Made by a program: the position numbers and the translations under genes. Of a stretch of 64,000 nt of DNA, positions 23,501-35,500 are shown one piece after another; position 1 is the first letter of the stretch, and every line of letters begins with the position of its first letter. The DNA comes from Corylus avellana (lineage: Eukaryota > Streptophyta > Magnoliopsida > Fagales > Betulaceae). Where the stretch lies: the NCBI RefSeq assembly GCF_901000735.1, contig NC_081541.1, forward strand, positions 25,937,420 to 26,001,419. Direction: 5' to 3'. Below the pieces are notes generated by a model. The model was not told where the DNA came from and did no database searches. It was given only the letters and a program-made list of their open reading frames with translations.

Positions 23501-26500
23501 GATGAAATTGCGTTCTTAATTTGAGGTTACTCGCTCAAATTTAATGAACCGGGATCCTTCTCCATCTTTGGATGTTTGTTTTGGAGAATTACTTCGCGAG
23601 GAGCAGCGTCTTCTCACACAGGTTATGTTTCAGCAAGATTCCAACCCGAATCTAGTAGCCTATGCTGCCTATGGGAAAGGGAAGGGTAAGGATATGCGCA
23701 AGGTCCAATGTTTTAGTTGCAAGGAGTATGGTCATATTGCCACCAATTGTGCAAAGAAATCTTGCAACTACTGTAAGAAATAGGGCCACTTTATCAAAGA
23801 ATGTCCCACTCGGCCCCAGAATCGTCCAGCTACTGCCTATCAGGCTGTAGTGAATACCTCTTTTGCTCCAGTGATGTCCTCAGCTTCTTCTTCTACGACT
23901 TGATCAGCTGTGCTTACTCCTGAAATGGTTCATCAGATGATTATGTCAGCCTTTTCTACCTTAGGGCTCCAAGGTAATGGTACTATTTCGTCAAAGTCTG
24001 AGCTTATTGATTTTGCTGCATCCAATCATATGACCAGATCGTTTGATACTCTTTGCAATGTTCGTCCACATCATGGTTCATCCCATATTCAAGTAGCTAA
24101 TGGGAGTCATTTAGCTATTAATGATGTAGGAGATATCAATCCTTCATTTAGAGAAGTTTATGTATCTCCTGGACTTTCTAATAGTCTTATTTCAGTTAGC
24201 TAGTTAGTTGAAAAAAAACTGTGATGTCTATTTCTCTCGTGATGGTTGTCTTGTGCAGGATCAGGTGTCGGGGAAGATGCTCGCGAAGGGGCCTAAATTT
24301 GGCAGATTATTTCCATTGCACTTTTCAATTCCTAGTTGTTTATCTTTGGCTTGTATGGCAGTTAACACTCCGAATGAAGTATGGCACAAACGTTTGGGTC
24401 ATCCGAACTCTGTTATTCTGTCTCATATGTTAAATTCTGGTTTGTTAGGCAATAAAGAACGTGTTTCTAAAAATTTGTCATTTGACTGTTCTGAATGCAA
24501 ACTTGGTAAGAGTAAGACTCTTTCGTTTTCTTCTCATGGTAGTCGTGCTGCAAAATGCTTTGATATTGTGCATAGTGATGTATGGGGCATTTCTCCTGTA
24601 ATTTCTCATGCTCGATATAATTATTTTGTGACATTCATAGATGATTTCAGTCGGTATACTTGGGTCTATTTTCTTCGGGCCAAATCTGAGGTCCTGTCTA
24701 TTTTTCAGACCTTTGTAGCATATATTGAGAACCAATTTTCTACAGGTATTAAGATTTTGAGATCTGATTCTGGTGGAGAATACATGTCCTACGAGTTTCA
24801 TGATTTCTGACACCATAAATGAATTGTCTCTCAGCGTTCTTGTCCTTATACTCCCCAGCAAAATGGGGTGGCAGAACGAAAGAACCGACATCTCTTGGAT
24901 GTTATTCGCACCTTATTGCTTGAGTCCTCTGTTCCTCCTATATTCTGGGTTGATGCATTATCTACTGCAATTTACTTAATTAATAGACTGCTCTCTTAGG
25001 TCTTGAATTTTGATTCTCCTTATTATTGATTGCATAATCAGCATCCTAGCTATCTTAATTTGCATACTTTTGGGTGTGTTTGTTTTGTTAATTTACCTCT
25101 TCATGAACGTCATAAACTTTCTACTCAGTCTGTTAAATGTGCCTTTATGGGTTAGAGTATTTCTTAGAAAGGTTATGTTTGCTATGATCCTTGTTTTAAC
25201 AAATTTCGTACATCTCATAATGCTGTTTTCTTTGAGAATCAATGTTTTTTTTTCTACAAATGTTGAGTCATTGCTTGAGATTAGTATTCTACCTTGTTTT
25301 GATGAATTGCCTTCTCTGCCTAAACGATTCAAACCTAGAATTGTGTATACTCGACGTCTATCGACTTTGCCCCTTCCCGAGACTGACCCTTCATTTGAAA
25401 CTGTTTTGACAACTTCTCTTTAGATTGACCCGCCATCTAAGATAGTTCATAAGCTGGTCCTCGACGATCTGCCCAAGTATCACGTCCTCTTGATCGGTAT
25501 GGTTTTTTCCACACTTCTTTTAATACTACTTTGTCTTTTATTTCCATCCCTACATGCTTTTCTAAAGTTGTTAAATATGAATGTTGGCGGAAAGCGATGG
25601 ATGAGGAACTTCGGGCTCTTTAGGACAGTCATACATGGGACGTGGTTCCTTGCCCCTCTAATGTTAAAGCCATCAGTTGTAAATGAGTTTACTCGATTAA
25701 GCTTCGCTCTAATGAGACTTTGGATCGGTATAAGGCACGATTAGTTGCTCTGGGGAACAAGCAAAAATATAGGGTGGACTATGAGGAGACATTTGCTCCG
25801 GTGGTGAAGATGACCACAGTGCGTACCATTATTTCTATTGCCGCCTCCCATGCCACTTCACCAGATGGATGTCAAAAATGCTTTTCTTCATGGTGATCTC
25901 AAAGAGGATATTTACATGACTCCTCCTCCAGGTTTGTTTTCTTCTCCATCTGCTGCTGTATGTAAGTTAAAGCGGTCTCTCTATAGCTTAAAACAGGCTC
26001 CCCGGGTATGGTTTGAAAAATTCAGGTGTACTCTGCTTCACTTCTCCTTTGTCCAAAGCCAATATGACTCATCTTTGTTCCTTTGCAAGACTTCGACTGG
26101 TCTCGTTCTTTTACTTGCGTATGTGGATGATATTGTCATTATTGGCATTGACTCCAGTTTGATTGCCCATCTCCAGTGGAATCTTTAGGCTTCTTTTCAT
26201 ATGAAAGACCTTGGTCTTTTTACGTATTTTTTGTGGTAGGAGGTGCACACTAATTCTTCAGGTATAGTCTTAAATCAACACAAATATACCCAGGACTTGA
26301 TTAGCCTGGCTGGTCTTCAGGATTCTTCTTCGGTGGATACTTCTATGGAGGTTAATGTTAAATATCGAAGTGAGGAGGGTGATCTTCTTTTTGATCCTAC
26401 TGTGTTCCGACAGTTGGTATGCAGCTCGAACTATTTGACTATTACTCGGCCTGATATTTCCTTCACTGTCTAGCAAGTTAGCCAGTTTATGCAAACTCCA

Positions 26501-29500
26501 CGCCATCTTCATTTAGCTGCTGTTCATTGTATCATTCGATATCTTTGGGGGTCACCTAGCCATGGGTTGTTCTTTCCAACCGGCTCTTCTTTTCGCCTTG
26601 TTGCTTACAGTGATGCGGATTGGGCTGGATGTCTTGATACTCGGCGGTCTGTCTCGGGTTTGTGTATGTTTCTTGGTGATTCTTTGATTTCTTGGAAGAG
26701 TAAGAAACAAGCTCGCGTTTCTAAATCATCTACTGAATTCGAATACCTGGCAATGTCTACTGCTTGTTCTAAGATTGTATGGCTTCGTGGGCTTTTGACT
26801 GAGCTTGGTTTTTCTCAATCTGATTCTACTCCTTTGGAAGGTATTTAGTACAATTGACAATTATTACTTTATTATATATATTTGGGGTATTTTAGTAATT
26901 TTGGTACAATTTCAATGAAAGCAAATTTGTTGTCACCAATCTAAGGTATATGATTAGTTATTCCATTCCATCTTCTCTCATTCCAGTAATAGTGATTCAT
27001 TTCCTAAAGGAATAGTCATTCGTGTGCCAAACGAGGCCTTAGTGTTTCAGTTAAGCTGTTTGTCTGTGTTTTGGTATATAAGTTGTTTATCCTTACTTGG
27101 ATTATGTTGTTGTTGAGCTATAGCCTTATCGTTATCCATGCCACACACTAGTAATTGGTTAATTAGCTTGATGCAATGTATCTTGACTTGGTGTCCTAAG
27201 ATGCCCCCTCAAGCTAAATGGTAAGGGCTGAATGTTAAGATTGAAACGAAGAGAGGAAAAGCGTTGAGAGAGTAGTGGCTTGGTGAAAATGTCATCTATT
27301 TGATCCTTACTAGATAAAAAAAAAAAAAAAACACACTACAAGAGCTTTGGAATCTACTTATTCTGGACAAAATGAGAGTCGATTTTTCAATATGCTTTGT
27401 GCAAACATGAAACGCTGAGTCACAATGAAGTATTATAGGGCGACGAGGTAAGAAGACACTAAGTTCATGAAGCAAGGAATGATGCCAAATCAATTCAATA
27501 GGAGTATTGGAGAGAATTTGATATTCAGCTTCCGTGCTTGAACCAAAAATATTAGACTACTTTCGATAGCTTTAGGAAAAGAAGATTGGAACTAAGCAAC
27601 ACATAGTAGCCACTTATAGAGCAGTGATCATCTGGGCATTTTGCCCAGTTAGCATTAGAGAAGCCCTGTAGTTGAATAAAGTTGCAGCATCGTATATAAA
27701 GTCCAAAAGAGATAGTGTGTTTGAGATAGCGTAATATACGTTTCACAATAGCCCAATAGAGATCACTGGATCTATGCTTAAATTGACAGACACGCTTCAC
27801 AATAAAAGCGATGTCAGGCCTTGTAATTGACATATATTGGTGGGTGCCAACCATGTTGCGGTACAGCATGGGGTCGTGAAATGAATCATCAACGAACTGT
27901 GGTAATTATGAGCAATGACCATATACAGGGGAAGATACTAGTTTAGCATGATCCATAATTGTATGCTATAAATTATTAAGAATACACTGCTACTGAAATA
28001 GAATCATCCCTCTATCAATCAACAAAGCCTCGACCACCAAGAAATAATTCAAGTGTCCCATGTATTTCTCAACAAACTTGGCGTCAACGAAAAATACCGA
28101 TTTTAATGTATGTGTCTGTCCGTATATAATTAAAAAACAATCAAGTTACATGTTTAATATATGTATCTTTTTTGAACCTCTCTTCACTTGACCTATAAAT
28201 AAAATAAAAAAAATATATAAACCTAATCTACTAAACTTATCGAACTTCTCATGGATTTATTGTTTCGTCAAGATCAAATACCTCTAGAGGCTCTACTTGG
28301 CTGTCGATCTACTCTGATTACCATCCCACCACAACCTACGCTAATACTTATTCTCATTACCATGCCTCTAGAGAACTCTCAGAACCAAGCGTCATCACAA
28401 TTTTTTCTTATGAATTCCTCGTTGATTCTTTCCCTCATTCCTTTTATGGGGAAGTAGTTGAGAAATTTCTCGAAAGTCAGAACCAGTCATATGAATATCA
28501 TTAACATATATCAAGAAACATATTCGTGAGGAGGCAAGAAGGTGAATAAATAAGGATGAATTAGACTTGGAACCAAGAAAAGAGCACCCAGGCAAGAAAA
28601 CCATGTCCACTGAAACTAAGCTCTTTGTAGCTTGCAGACATGGTGAAGAAATGAAGAGTGCACAAAGTTAAGAGATGTCATATAAAAATTCTTAGTGAGT
28701 AATCTAGGAAGAACTATGTTCTGTATGTCAATTTGACGTATAGGCCAACTAGCAGAAATGGCCAAGAATAACAGTGTGTATTGCTATAGGATTCACCACT
28801 AGACTATAGGCATCAGTGAAATAATCGGGCTGTTGGTGGAACCCTATAGTGACCAATCGAGCCTTGTGTCGATTGACTGTGCCTTCACCTTTCGTTTAAC
28901 TTAAAATGCCCATTTACAACTGACCACATTGAATGCTAGATTAGGAGGGACCAAAACCCAAGTGCATATACAGGGTAGTGTGCCAAAATTAGTGGCCATG
29001 GCAAAGCACCATTTTGAGTTTTCATAGATTGACGTCATTCTATCGGTACTTTATCTACAATTTTAGCACAATTATGGTACCAATCACATAGTGCATGAAA
29101 ACTAGAAGGTTTTCATGGAGTGATTGAGCAATTGCCGCATTTGAAGTCATCAAGAAGAAGCTTACTACAACTCTGTTGCTTGTGTTACCAGATTTTTCAC
29201 AACCTTTTGAATTGCATTGTGACACATTAAAGGTTGGCATTGGTGCGATGTTCAGCCTAGGGTGGGAAGCTAGTGGCGTATTTCAGTGAGAAGTTGAGTC
29301 GTTAAAAGTTTAACTATAACACCTATGATGTGGAGTTGTATGCATTGGTGCAGGCTTTTAAGCATTGGAGTTCATACTTGGTCTATAATGAGTTCATCTT
29401 ATATTTGGATCATGAAGCATTGAAGCACCTGAATAGTCAAGACAAGCTTTCGTTGAGGCATGCTAGGTGGGTGGCATATGTACAACCGTTTTCCTTTCTA

Positions 29501-32500
29501 ATCAAGCATAAGTATGGAGTTTTGAATAAGGTGGCAAATGTAATCAGTTGGAAGACCGAATAGTACCTCACGTGCCCTAACAACGAAAACCTAAAGAAAT
29601 GGAAGCAATACCTACATTGGGTAGAATACTGGTACAATACCACTTTCCATCAACCCATCGACACCACCCTGTTCCAAGCACTCTATGTGAGAGCACTCCC
29701 AAATCTCACCAACTATTTGATGGACGCTTCTGTTGTGGAAGAAGTAGATAAAAAATTACAAGAATGAGATGAATTACTATGACCACTGAAAGAGAATTTG
29801 CAGAAAGTCAAGAATCGTATGAAGCAACATGCATATAAGGGTTGCCGAGTATGTGATCTAGAGATTGGTGATTGGGTCTATTTGAAACTCCAGCCATACA
29901 AACAAAGCAACACTTTTTGTCGAGCTCACCATAAATTAGCCAGTCGGTGTTTAGGATTTTCTAGAGTTTTGAGGAAATTGGAGCAGTAATTTATAGATTG
30001 GCCTACTTAAGCACACAAAGGTTCATCAAGTGTTTCATATTTCCATACTCAAGAAAGAATTGGTTTCCACTGAGCTACCACCCATCTTTGACAATCACAT
30101 TCCACAACTTCAACCCTGTTGATGTGGGTGCCTTGACGCATGAACTTTTATATGGGGCTCCCCAAATTTACTTCTTCTTTGGCTAGGAGAAATTCTAACC
30201 GACCTGGAGTCTGATATGTAAAGGCACATTCCGCCTTCGTGTTTCAAGATGATGAGAGTGCTGCACCTCTTGGTATGTTGGGTTTTGTTAAGCCGGCACT
30301 AGAGAAGAAGAGCATGGAGTTGTTTTATAGCAAGACGAGCAACCATCTTGTCCTAGCAAAAGATAGCAAAAGAAGTGTTTGTATTCTTGTTTTTTGTATT
30401 TTCTTTCGGGGAAGAATTTTTATTGTGTGCTAGTGAGATTTAGGTGTATTGAGGCTTTGGGTTCTAAGTGATTTTCTCTCTACTATTTTTGTATTACATC
30501 TTTCATAATGAATTTCTTCATGATCGACTCCACTAGTGAATGTATTTCACATTAAGGAAACCATTTACATCTTGGTGCTATTTTGTGTGTAATTGTCTTG
30601 TCTTATTTATCGCAATTGTGGTATTTTTTGCCCAACAAATGGTATTATAGCTAAGGTTCAGGACTCAGATTGACAATAAATATGGTGAGTACCAAGTATG
30701 CAATGGAAATGATCAATAGGAAGAACAATTTCTCTCTTTCGCAGAGAAGGATGAAGGATTTGTTGATTCAGCAAGGAGTTTACAAGACGTTTTTAAGAAA
30801 GGCAAAGAAATCTGAGAAGATGAACAATGATGATTGGGAAGAGATGGATGTGAAGGCTGCTAGTGCGATCCATCTTAATTTGTTAGATTAAGTATGCGCA
30901 ATGTGATTGATGAGGAAAAAGCAAAGTTAATTTGGCAGAAATTGGATAGTTTGTATATGGCGAAGAATTTGACAAATAAGTTGTACGTGAAGAAGTAGTT
31001 ATATGGCTTACAGATGGAGGAAAATGCAAAGTTGTTGAAGCACCTTAACAAATTTAACATGTTAAATACATAGTTGTTGAATTTTCGAGTGAAGATTGAA
31101 GAAGAAGATAAATTGATACTTTTGTTGGCATCGCTTCCCCTTTCTTATAATCACCTGGTTAAGACATTGAAGTATGAGAAAAAGACTCCTGCGTTTGAAA
31201 AGGTGACTAGATCACTCTTGTAAAATGAAATGCAGAGGAAGCCTGTTAATGATTAGGCTGATGGGCTTATGGCATGGTTCGAGCCAAATCGTGAAAAAGA
31301 TAAGTTTAAGGGGAAGAATGACAAAGGTAAGCAGTCTCGGTCTAAGTCACGATGGGCACATGGTAAAGAAGTTAGATGCAAAAGAAGTAAAGTGCTATTA
31401 TTGTCACAAGAAAGGGCACTACTGTAGATTTTGTAGGTTAATGAAACAAGACCTAAAAGATAAAAGAAATTAGAAAGGTTTCGGAAATTCAATTAGTGTG
31501 GCTAATGACGAGTTCGATGGCAATGAAGTTAGTACATATGTTCTTTCAATTTCCTCATATACAAATTTTCTCATAGACTCTTGGGTTTTGGATTCTGCTT
31601 GTTCGTATCATATGTATCCAAATAGGTAGTAGTTCGACACATTTAAATCCTCTAATGCGGGTACAATGCTAAAAGGTAATGATGCTATGTGTAAGGCCAT
31701 TGAATTATGTACTATTAAAGTCAGAATGTTTGATGAGGTTGTAAGGATATTCATTAATGTCAGATATATTCCAGATCTTAAGAAAAAATTGATTTCATTA
31801 AGCACATTGAATTCTTTAAGCTATGGTTATTCAGCTAAAGATGAAGTTATGAAAATAAGGTACTTTAGTGATAATCAAGGGTAAGAAAATTGACAATTTC
31901 TATAAGTTACTCGAGAACACAGTTATAGGTGGAAGTTGCGGGATCTACTTCAGCAAAACCAACAAATGATAATACAGTTTTGTGGCATATGCAACTTGGT
32001 CATTGAGGCAAGCGCAATATGTTTGAGCTTCATAAGAAGAATTTGTTGAAATGTGTGAAGTTATGTAAATTGGGTTTTTGTAAGTACTGTGTGTATGAGA
32101 AGCAACAAAGTGCCAGCTTTAAGGTGGCATCTTATACAAGAAAAGGTTTTCTCAACTATGTTCACTTCGATGTTTGGAGACTAGTAGCGCTCTTTTCAAA
32201 CGAAGGTGCATATTATTTTGTTAGTTTTATTGATGATTTTTCAAGAAAGGTCTGGATTTACTTTATGAAGCACAAGTCAGGTTTTCATTATCTTCAAGTA
32301 ATAGAAGGTGCAGGCAGAAGAAGACTAGAATATCTAAGATATGACAATGGATTAGAGTACATAAACATTACATTCTTGGGATTCTGCAAAACAAAAGGTA
32401 ATACTCGTCACTTCACAGTTAAAGGGACTTCATAGCAAAACAGAGTTGCTGAAAGGATGAACAAAACATTGCTGGAAAAGGCGAAATGCATGAGGTTGAA

Positions 32501-35500
32501 TGGAAGATTGCCTAAGAGTTTCCTAACTGAGGCAATTAATTTTGCGTGCTTCATTACCAACCGATCTCCATTAGCAATAATTGATTTCAAGGTTTTAAAG
32601 AAAGTATGGTAAAGTAAACAGGTTATTATTATGTGTTGAGAATATTTGATTGTCTAATATACATTCATGTGCAAAGTGGAGAGTAGTCGGAATTAGATTC
32701 AAAGTCAAGAAAATGTATATCTTTGGGTTTAGAATCTGGTGTTAAGGGCTATAGGCTATAAGATCTAGTCACAAAGAAGAAAATTGTCAGCAGAGGCATG
32801 GTATGGTGTTTGATGGGGCCTATACGTTAATGAAGGGTGAGGATGAAGCAGCAGCTGATAGCCAAAAAGAGAAAATAGTCATGAAGGTGGAGCTTGATGA
32901 CCAACGTTCACTCACGAATGAATGTGATGATGAAGAATCTTTAAGAGGCGCACAACACTAAGAAGACCCATATTCTTTAGCAAGTGGCCAAGAGAAACGT
33001 AATCAGAAAGCACTATAGATGTATGACTTTGAAGACATGGTTTCCTTTGTTTTGATAACTAGTAGTGGAGACTCATTGTCTATTCACGATGGCATGCCAA
33101 AAGAGGTAGAGTCACCATAGAAAGGTAAAACTTGGGAGTTGGTAAAATTGCCCAAGAAAAAGAAGGCTAAAGGGTGCAAATGGGTTTATAGGAAGAAAGA
33201 GTCAGTAGAGAAAGCTTTGTGTCCGAGAGGACTGGCAGAGAAGCATGTTGTTTTGTCTAAACCAAATGCTACCCTCAAGTTCAAGAGATGCCTGGACTTG
33301 AGTGGCACTTGTGGATTTTGATTGCCCTTAAGGACTTTGGCGGAGGCATCTAGAGGAAATTCGTATTGTTAGACTTGATGGCTTCAAGTTAAGGTGGAGA
33401 TTGTTGACGTGGGTGCCTTGACGGGTAAGTTTCGTGTGGGGCCTGCTGGTTTTATTTCTGCTTTCTACTTTGGGAGTCTTTCACCAATTGAACGTGTAGT
33501 AGTAGGAGAACTTCTAGCCGACTTGGTCTCCTATATATAATGGCACATTTAGCATTTGTGTTTCAAGAAAATGAGAGTGCTGCACCTCTTGGTATTTTGG
33601 CTTTTGTAGAGCCGGTGCTAGAGAGGAAGAACAGGGAGTTTTTTTTTTCTATCTTCTTGTGGGTATCATGCAGGCTTTTGAAGAAGCCTTAAGAGTGAGA
33701 AATAGAAGTCATGTGACAGTGAGAGAAAAATAGAGAGACCAGCCACCATCTTATCCCATCAAAAGAAGATTTTGCATTTTTTTTCTTTTGTTTTCTTTTA
33801 ATGTGAGATTTAAGTGCATTGAAGCTTTGGGTTTTGAGTGATTTTTTTTCTACTATTTTTTTACAGCTTTTTTTATTTTTTTATTTTTTTTTTATAGTGA
33901 ATGTACCTCACATTGAGGAAACCATTTAAAATCTTGATGTTATGTTGTGTGTGATTGTCTAGCCTTATTTATCTCAATTGCGATATTTTTTGCACAACAA
34001 ACCCCTCTCCATTCGAGATTATAGATGGATCAAGCAAGGAATAAAATATGTCATAGAGGCATTAGTTCACTGGAAGAATTTACCACCTGAAGACGCCTCA
34101 AGGAAGGAGGTCGAATTCCTACACCAGTAATATCCTGAGCTCGACCATGAGGACAATTGATGGGAGGCAACTAAACAAGAAGCCTAATCCAAAAATATCA
34201 CTTTCCTTGTATTTTTATTTCCTAGTGTTTTGCAGCTTTTCTTGTCATTTGCTCCTTTTGTGTTGTTTGGGTTACTATCTCCCAACTTTTCAGAGGTTTG
34301 ATCTTTCCACAGAGACTTTTGTAACTGGATCTGTGTTGGTTTTTCTCTTTTCTACAGTCCCTACATCGGACTCTAATAGTGCATCTATTGCTTCAGCCTT
34401 CTTTCGGTGGTTGTCCCAGTTTCCGAATAGGGGTTGAAATAGGTTCACTTGAATATGTGCCCATTTTGCTTATGTTATTGCTTTATACGGCCAATTAGAG
34501 ATGATCAGGACACTTGTCTGTCTCATTTCCTACTATTTGTTCTTATTTTTGCATTGTAGTGTTTGTATTGGGTCTATTATTGGGGAGCCCCACCCATTTT
34601 TCAATTTTTATTTGTTTTTTCTTAGGATCCCCCATTCTTTATTCCTTTTGGATCAAGAATGGTAATGATCATTCCTTGTAACCCTTTTAATTTCCCAATC
34701 AGTTAGAAAAAAGAAAAAGAAAAAGAAAAAGAAAAAAAGGGGTTTCAAAAGATTGGGATAAGCTAAGAATAAGGGGTGTTGTTTTGTGTATTGCTTTGGT
34801 TAGTGTCATAATCAATTGGTTTAGGTTGAGTTTGAGTTAGGTTGCGTCATTGACTAAAATTTTCAACATTTTGTAAGTAAAAAGATTGGGATAAGCTAAG
34901 AATAAGGGGTGTTGTTTTGTGTATTGCTTTGGTTAGTGTCATAATCAATTGGTTTAGGTTGAGTTTGAGTTAGGTTGCGTCATTGACTAAAATTTTCAAC
35001 ATTTTGTAAGTAAAAAGATTGGGATAAGCTAAGAATAAGGGGTGTTGTTTTGTGTATTGCTTTGGTTAGTGTCATAATCAATTGGTTTAGGTTGAGTTTG
35101 AGTTAGGTTGCGTCATTGACTAAAATTTTCAACATTTTGTAAGTAGGTGCACTCTTACGTACGCAGAAGTAGACTATCGTCCAACACAACAGCAATAACA
35201 ATACAATACAACACAACAACAAGACCTATCAAACCCCAAGGTTGTGCCCCTAGAAAAAATATATCAAAACCAGCAAAGATTCCGAATCATTTGATTATTT
35301 AATGCAATGTTTGTTAGGTGGTAGAAGCTAAAATATACGGATCAAGGGAATTGGGTCACTACGGTGGCACTGTTCTTGATGAAGCCATGTCCAGTACCAA
35401 ACAGACAAGATATGTAGACGTAAGTAAGATTCCTGTCTATGGGGGCTGAATCTTAGGACCACAATACCACAAGTGATTAAAAGAAATATAAGTAAAAAGT

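Larger units (their letters stand above)
19975..27045. mobile_element. Probable hAT-like element split by later insertions
   Basis: The left part (19975-20269) carries AGAATGACTATTCCTATGG. The right part (about 26860-27045) carries AAAGGAATAGTCATTCGTG and GCCAAACGAGGCC, roughly its inverse. Between them lie two MULEs and a copia element. I infer one small GAATGACTATTCC-ended element that was later invaded, but two separate fragments would look similar. Confidence 0.35.
30117..33999 (+). mobile_element. Ty1/copia element Copia-3 nested in gypsy
   Basis: The LTRs begin TGTTGA(T/C)GTGGGTGCC and end CAACA. A perfect 5-bp target duplication, AACCC, is present at 30112-30116 and 34000-34004. The primer site TGGTATTATAGC is at 30640-30651, and a purine tract AAGGTGGAGA (33391-33400) precedes the 3' LTR. 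The interior is decayed and lacks most of reverse transcriptase and all of RNase H. Confidence 0.93.
29090..34150 (+). pseudogene. Ty3/gypsy relic, split by Copia-3
   Basis: The left part (29090-30111) has reverse transcriptase/RNase H pieces ([13 protein letters not shown] near 29190, [15 protein letters not shown] near 29320, [14 protein letters not shown] near 29401), then a large deletion. It resumes in the integrase C-terminus with [19 protein letters not shown] near 29594 and [14 protein letters not shown] near 29871. The chromodomain-like tail resumes at 34005 with [20 protein letters not shown] near 34056-34110, after the copia insertion. Several stops are present. The 3' flank to about 34680 could be its LTR, but I cannot prove that. 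Confidence 0.8.
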
